DNA of 64,000 bases from Actinomycetospora chiangmaiensis DSM 45062 (GTDB taxonomy: Bacteria > Actinomycetota > Actinomycetes > Mycobacteriales > Pseudonocardiaceae), in the NCBI RefSeq assembly GCF_000379625.1, contig NZ_KB903225.1, positions 1 through 64,000 of the forward strand. Reading direction: 5' to 3'. Below the pieces are notes generated by a model. It saw only the letters and a program-made list of their open reading frames with translations. It had not been told where the DNA came from and did not search any database. Shown here piece after piece: positions 60,933 to 64,000 of this stretch (the first letter of the stretch is position 1; every line of letters starts with the position of its first letter). The translations under genes and the position numbers were made by a program.

Positions 60933-61214
60933 TCAGCGGACGGACGGCACCTCGTTCATGCCCGAGTCGACGTCGCGGGGCCGGCGCGGCGCCGGCACGT
61001 CGTCGATCAGGGCGGCGGGGGTGTCCGGCACCCGCGGGATCTCCGCGAGCCACATGGCCATCGCGCCCCGCAGGTCACGCTCGCGGCCCTGCTCGGCGAG
61101 CTCCCCGTCGACCGCGGCCCCGCGACGCAGCAGCGCGCCCAGCCCGAGGGCCGCCAGGACCGAGACGGCGCACCACACCCCGACGAGAACGGCGACCCAG
61201 CTCAGGACCGTCAT
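60933..61214 (-). CDS. Small hypothetical membrane protein
   Basis: 93 residues from the ATG at 61214 (GGGAGG about 6 bp upstream; GTG at 61220 is the alternative). One N-terminal membrane helix (VLSWVAVLVGVWCAVSVLAALGLGALL) then a polar cytosolic tail with WLAEIPRVPDTPAAL. Family not recognised. The 193-bp gap upstream to 61407 shows no gene. Confidence 0.55.
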   Translation of the reverse strand: MTVLSWVAVLVGVWCAVSVLAALGLGALLRRGAAVDGELAEQGRERDLRGAMAMWLAEIPRVPDTPAALIDDVPAPRRPRDVDSGMNEVPSVR

Positions 61215-61407
61215 CTCCACCTCCCGTGTGCTGCCGTCGATACCCGACCGTCGCGGAGGGTGACCGACCGCTCGCTCCAGCCGCCCGTCCGCGCACGGTG
61301 ACTATGGCAGTACAACCGGTGAGCACGGGCGCAATCCACTCGAACGGACGCACAACCTGAGACCGCTGAGCGCGTCGTAGCGACCGCTGGGCCCCGTTCA
61401 GACCTGC

Positions 61408-61887
61408 TCAGAAGGCCGTATGCCGAGCCGATACCTCCCCGGACGGCTCAAGCGGACCCGTCGTCGGGGCCCTTGACCAGCGCCTCGCCGATCGGCGTGC
61501 GACCGATCCGGCCTCGTCGGGGCTCCCGTAGGGGTGACGGGGCCCCAGGAAGAAGCGCAGCCCGTCCTTCGGCCGGCGGGGGATGACGTGCAGGTGCAGG
61601 TGCGGCACCGACTGGCTCACCACGTTGTTGATCAGCACGAGCGAGCCCGGCGCGTCCATCGTCGACTCCACCGCGCGCTCGAGCCGTTGCGCGAGGGCGA
61701 AGAAGCCCGGCACCGCGTCGGCCGGGAGCTCGGCGAGGGTCGTCACGTGCCGCGTCGGCACGAGGAGCACGTGCCCGGGGAAGATCGGCTTCACGTCGAG
61801 GAAGGCGACGGTGTCGTCGTCGCGGTGGACCTCGTGGGCGGGAGCGTCGCCGGACACGATCGCGCAGAAGGCACACGGTTTCGGCAC
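61408..61887 (-). CDS. HIT family protein with frameshifted C-terminus
   Basis: 159 residues as the open frame stands. The HIT core is intact: N-terminal zinc-like CAFC, DDDTVAFLDVKPIFPGHVLLVPTRHV and the triad HLHLHVIP (His96, His98, His100), a nucleotide hydrolase/transferase active site. Near residue 126 (about 61510) the usual tail is lost in this frame; the neighbouring frame continues as GRIGRTPIGEALVKGPDDGSA and stops at 61448, a typical HIT ending. A one-base deletion is therefore likely, either true or a sequencing error. The core should still be active, since the tail is not catalytic. Confidence 0.82.
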   Translation of the reverse strand: MPKPCAFCAIVSGDAPAHEVHRDDDTVAFLDVKPIFPGHVLLVPTRHVTTLAELPADAVPGFFALAQRLERAVESTMDAPGSLVLINNVVSQSVPHLHLHVIPRRPKDGLRFFLGPRHPYGSPDEAGSVARRSARRWSRAPTTGPLEPSGEVSARHTAF

Positions 61888-61929
61888 GCGTCCAGGATGG
61901 TCATGGGCCCCGGGCGCGTTGCACCGGGT

Positions 61930-62706
61930 ATGCGTGCCTCTCCCCCGACCCTGCTCGTCATCGGTCACGACGCGTCCCCCGAGACGGTGCTGGTGCAGTC
62001 CGGCACGCTCGCCGGGTGGGCCCGCGCCCACGGCCTCACCGTGGTCCCCGCAGTGGCGGGCACCGAGCTGCCGGACCCGTCGGAGGTCGACGCGGTCGCG
62101 GTGCTCGGCTCGGTGCAGGGGGCCTGGGACGACTCGGTGCCCTGGCTGGCCTCCGAGATCGCCTACCTGCAGCGCGCGATGGCGGCCGACGTGCCGGTGC
62201 TCGGTATCTGCTTCGGGGGGCAGCTCCTCGCCCGCGTCCTCGGCGGCAGCGCCAATCCGGCCGACGGGCGGCACGAGAACGGCTTCCGCACCATCACGAC
62301 GTTCTGCGACGCCATCGACGACGGGCCGTGGATGGAGTTCCACTTCGACTCCTTCACCGCCCCGCCCACCGCCGAGGTGCTCGCCCGCTCCGAGCGGTGC
62401 GACCAGGCGTTCCGCCTCGACCGCCACCTCGGCGTGCAGTTCCACCCCGAGATCACCCCGGACGAGTTCGAGATCTGGGCCGGCCGCTGGACCGGCACGC
62501 CGCTCGAGGACCGCTTCGACGAGCTCGGGATCACGACGGCGGGGCTGCGCGCGGAGGTCGCGGAGCGCGCGGAGTCCTCGCGGGTGCGATCGTGGCGGCT
62601 GTTCGACGACTTCGGGGTGCGGGCCGGGCTCGTCCCCGGGCCCGACTCCGGGCTCGACTCCGGGCTCGACTCCGGGTTCCCGACGACGGCGGAGGTGCGG
62701 GCATGA
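61930..62706 (+). CDS. Type 1 glutamine amidotransferase (GMP synthase-like)
   Basis: 258 residues. Class I GATase: nucleophile Cys94 in VLGICFGGQLLARVLGG, and the His/Glu pair in LGVQFHPEITPDEFE. Other landmarks: AVLGSVQGAWDD (oxyanion region) and NGFRTITTF. It releases ammonia from glutamine for an unidentified partner; the lone domain is not the guaA gene. A short DSGLDSGLDSG duplication precedes the end. Its stop overlaps the next start by 4 bp. Confidence 0.82.
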   Translation: MRASPPTLLVIGHDASPETVLVQSGTLAGWARAHGLTVVPAVAGTELPDPSEVDAVAVLGSVQGAWDDSVPWLASEIAYLQRAMAADVPVLGICFGGQLLARVLGGSANPADGRHENGFRTITTFCDAIDDGPWMEFHFDSFTAPPTAEVLARSERCDQAFRLDRHLGVQFHPEITPDEFEIWAGRWTGTPLEDRFDELGITTAGLRAEVAERAESSRVRSWRLFDDFGVRAGLVPGPDSGLDSGLDSGFPTTAEVRA

Positions 62707-63605
62707 GCGTTCGTCTCGGTATCGGGTCGGCCGTGACCGACGACGAACCGGCCATGGCCACCCGCGACCTCGTCGACGGCTGCGAGCGTCGCGGGATCGA
62801 CTCCGTGTGGTTCCCCGACCGCATCGCCGCCCCCGCGATCGAGCCCCTCACGGCCCTGGCGTGGGCGGCGGGGCGGACCGAGCACCTCAAGCTCGGCACC
62901 GGCGTCGTCGTGCTCCCGGGGCGGAACCCCGCCGTCGTCGCCCACCAGCTCGCCTCGCTCGCCGCCCTCGCACCGCGGCGCATCCTCCCGGTGTTCGGGC
63001 TGCAGCCCGCGACGCCGGCCGAGCGGACGATGTACCCGGTGGCCGGCCGGCGGGCCGACGTCTTCGAGGAGGCGCTCGTCGTCGTGCGGCGTCTGCTCTC
63101 CGAGCCCGTCGTCACCCACCACGGCCGGTTCTTCCACCTCGACGAGGCCGTCGTCGAGCCCCGTCCCGCGAAGCCGCTCGACCTGTGGCTCGGCGGACTC
63201 GTCCCCGACGCGCTGCGCCGGGTGGGACGCCTCGGGGACGGCTGGCTCGCGTCGTTCGTGACCCCCGACGAGGCCGCGGCCGCCCGCCGCGCCATCGCCG
63301 AGGCCGCCGACGCGGCCGGCCGCGCCGTGGAGGACGACCACTACGGCACCAACCTGCTCGTCCTGCCCGAGGGGGCGACGGACGACGAGCTCGCTCACGC
63401 CCGCGCCGCGACCGCCCGTCGGCGGCTCGACACCGAGGACCCCGGGAAGCTGATCGCCGCCGACTGGAACGAGGCGAGGCGGCTGGTCGGCGAGTTCGTC
63501 GACGCCGGGATCACCAAGTTCGTCGTGCGCCCGGCGACCGCACCGCGGACCTGGGACGACTTCCTCGACGGGTTCGCCGCGGAGCTCGTCCCGCTCCAGA
63601 CCTGA
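62703..63605 (+). CDS. LLM-class F420-dependent oxidoreductase
   Basis: 300 residues. Bacterial luciferase-like TIM barrel: LVDGCERRGIDSVWFPDRI, LKLGTGVVVLPGRNPAVVAHQLASLAALAPRRILPVFG, and LDLWLGGLVPDALRRVGRLGDGWLASF. The F420-binding type is inferred from these strands and from the host, where F420 is widespread; an FMN-linked monooxygenase is the alternative. Substrate unknown. Overlaps the amidotransferase stop (ATGA). Confidence 0.82.
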   Translation: MSVRLGIGSAVTDDEPAMATRDLVDGCERRGIDSVWFPDRIAAPAIEPLTALAWAAGRTEHLKLGTGVVVLPGRNPAVVAHQLASLAALAPRRILPVFGLQPATPAERTMYPVAGRRADVFEEALVVVRRLLSEPVVTHHGRFFHLDEAVVEPRPAKPLDLWLGGLVPDALRRVGRLGDGWLASFVTPDEAAAARRAIAEAADAAGRAVEDDHYGTNLLVLPEGATDDELAHARAATARRRLDTEDPGKLIAADWNEARRLVGEFVDAGITKFVVRPATAPRTWDDFLDGFAAELVPLQT

Positions 63606-63670
63606 GCCGCACAGACCCTGCACAGGTCGGACATACGCCCTGATCAACCCGCGGCCGCAGGCTCGTCGTC

Positions 63671-64000
63671 ATGAGCCTGCTCGCCGCTGACCGGAACGAA
63701 CGACGCGTTCGTGCAGCGGGAGGCGACGACCGCGCCGTCCGCGCCGCCGGGGGTCGCTGGTACCCGGCGCTCCTCGCGGCCCTGCTCGTGGGCACGGCGG
63801 CGCTGTACCTGGTCGGACTGTCGGCCAGCGGGTGGGGCAACGCCTTCTACGCGGCGGCCGCGCAGGCGGGCGGGCAGTCGTGGAAGGCCTGGTTCTTCGG
63901 CGCCTCGGACGCCCCTGCGTCGATCATGGTGGACAAGCCGCCCGCCTCGCTGTGGGTGCTGGGGCTGTCGGTGCGGCTGTTCGGGCTGTCGTCGTGGTCG
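63671..64000 (+). CDS. Glycosyltransferase family 39 (ArnT/PMT-like), 5' part
   Basis: The first 110 codons of a gene that runs off the window. Basic cytosolic start, then one membrane helix (WYPALLAALLVGTAALYLVGL), then GWGNAFYAAAAQAGGQSWKAWFFGASDAPASIMVDKPPASLWVLGLSVRLFGL, the first loop of GT39 dolichyl/undecaprenyl-sugar mannosyl- or aminoarabinosyl-transferases, with the conserved DKPP. Integral membrane; transfers sugar from a polyprenyl carrier. Family confidence is good; the specific substrate cannot be told from this part. Confidence 0.82.
   Translation, partial: MSLLAADRNERRVRAAGGDDRAVRAAGGRWYPALLAALLVGTAALYLVGLSASGWGNAFYAAAAQAGGQSWKAWFFGASDAPASIMVDKPPASLWVLGLSVRLFGLSSWS

Noticed and set aside
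60933-61407. Extra genes in the 61215-61407 gap
   Set aside because: No frame with codon structure or a ribosome site is present; I see nothing there.

Overview
The window is about 74% GC with dense, often 4-bp-overlapping genes on both strands and many GTG starts. It reads as the chromosome of a Pseudonocardiales-type actinomycete, close to Pseudonocardia or Actinomycetospora. That placement is inferred from gene content: a 6C RNA, F420-type oxidoreductases, an MCE protein, a DinB/MDMPI-fold protein, a PAS plus ANTAR-like regulator, DUF3817, a class F sortase and a cutinase. I saw no rRNA, tRNA, phage, insertion sequence or CRISPR array.

Layout. 1-5.6 kb: assorted metabolic genes (crotonase, anti-sigma-type ATPase, RraA-like protein, aldo/keto reductase) and an orphan MCE gene. 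5.6-10.3 kb: a proline-rich membrane protein diverging from a four-gene overlapping operon (response regulator, histidine kinase, UPF0104-type membrane protein, lipoprotein), with six CTTCAG-like boxes between them. 10.4-11.1 kb: a PAS regulator. 11.2-16.0 kb: an NAD-linked formate dehydrogenase. Its catalytic subunit has an in-frame TGA exactly at the selenocysteine position, followed by a SECIS-like hairpin. The subunit is also split: its iron-sulfur N-terminal half is a separate gene at the far end of the operon. 16.0-19.5 kb: a three-subunit molybdenum hydroxylase.

19.5-29.9 kb: a TetR/aldo-keto reductase pair with twin operators, then a leftward group for aromatic breakdown (flavin hydroxylase, hydroxyquinol-type intradiol dioxygenase, deacetylase-like protein, DsbA-like protein). 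Small membrane and F420-type proteins, a second TetR beside a flavin monooxygenase, and an NDH-2-like dehydrogenase follow. 30.2 kb: a 6C RNA with both C-rich hairpin loops. 30.4-44 kb: an Rv0909-like protein, an S9 peptidase, hydrolases, an HTTM membrane protein pair, a Ser/Thr-repeat secreted protein with a class F sortase, a GT-C transferase, acyl-CoA dehydrogenase, a CynX-type transporter and an acetolactate-synthase-like enzyme.

44.1-47.3 kb encodes a 1048-residue membrane-anchored protein joining a cutinase, a polysaccharide-lyase-like domain and a GH12 glucanase, the strongest hint of life on plant material. 47.4-64 kb holds a DPP-IV-like peptidase, regulators with visible palindromic operators, a large cyclase/ATPase/TPR signalling protein, a Crp-family regulator, trpS, a HIT protein with a C-terminal frameshift, an amidotransferase with an F420-type oxidoreductase, and the start of a GT39 transferase.

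Three small dispersed sequence families recur between and within genes: 40-bp palindromes with GTGAGYACT arms that carry the stop codons of flanking genes, a 40-bp element at two gene ends, and an iterated CCCGWCGWCGGG motif.
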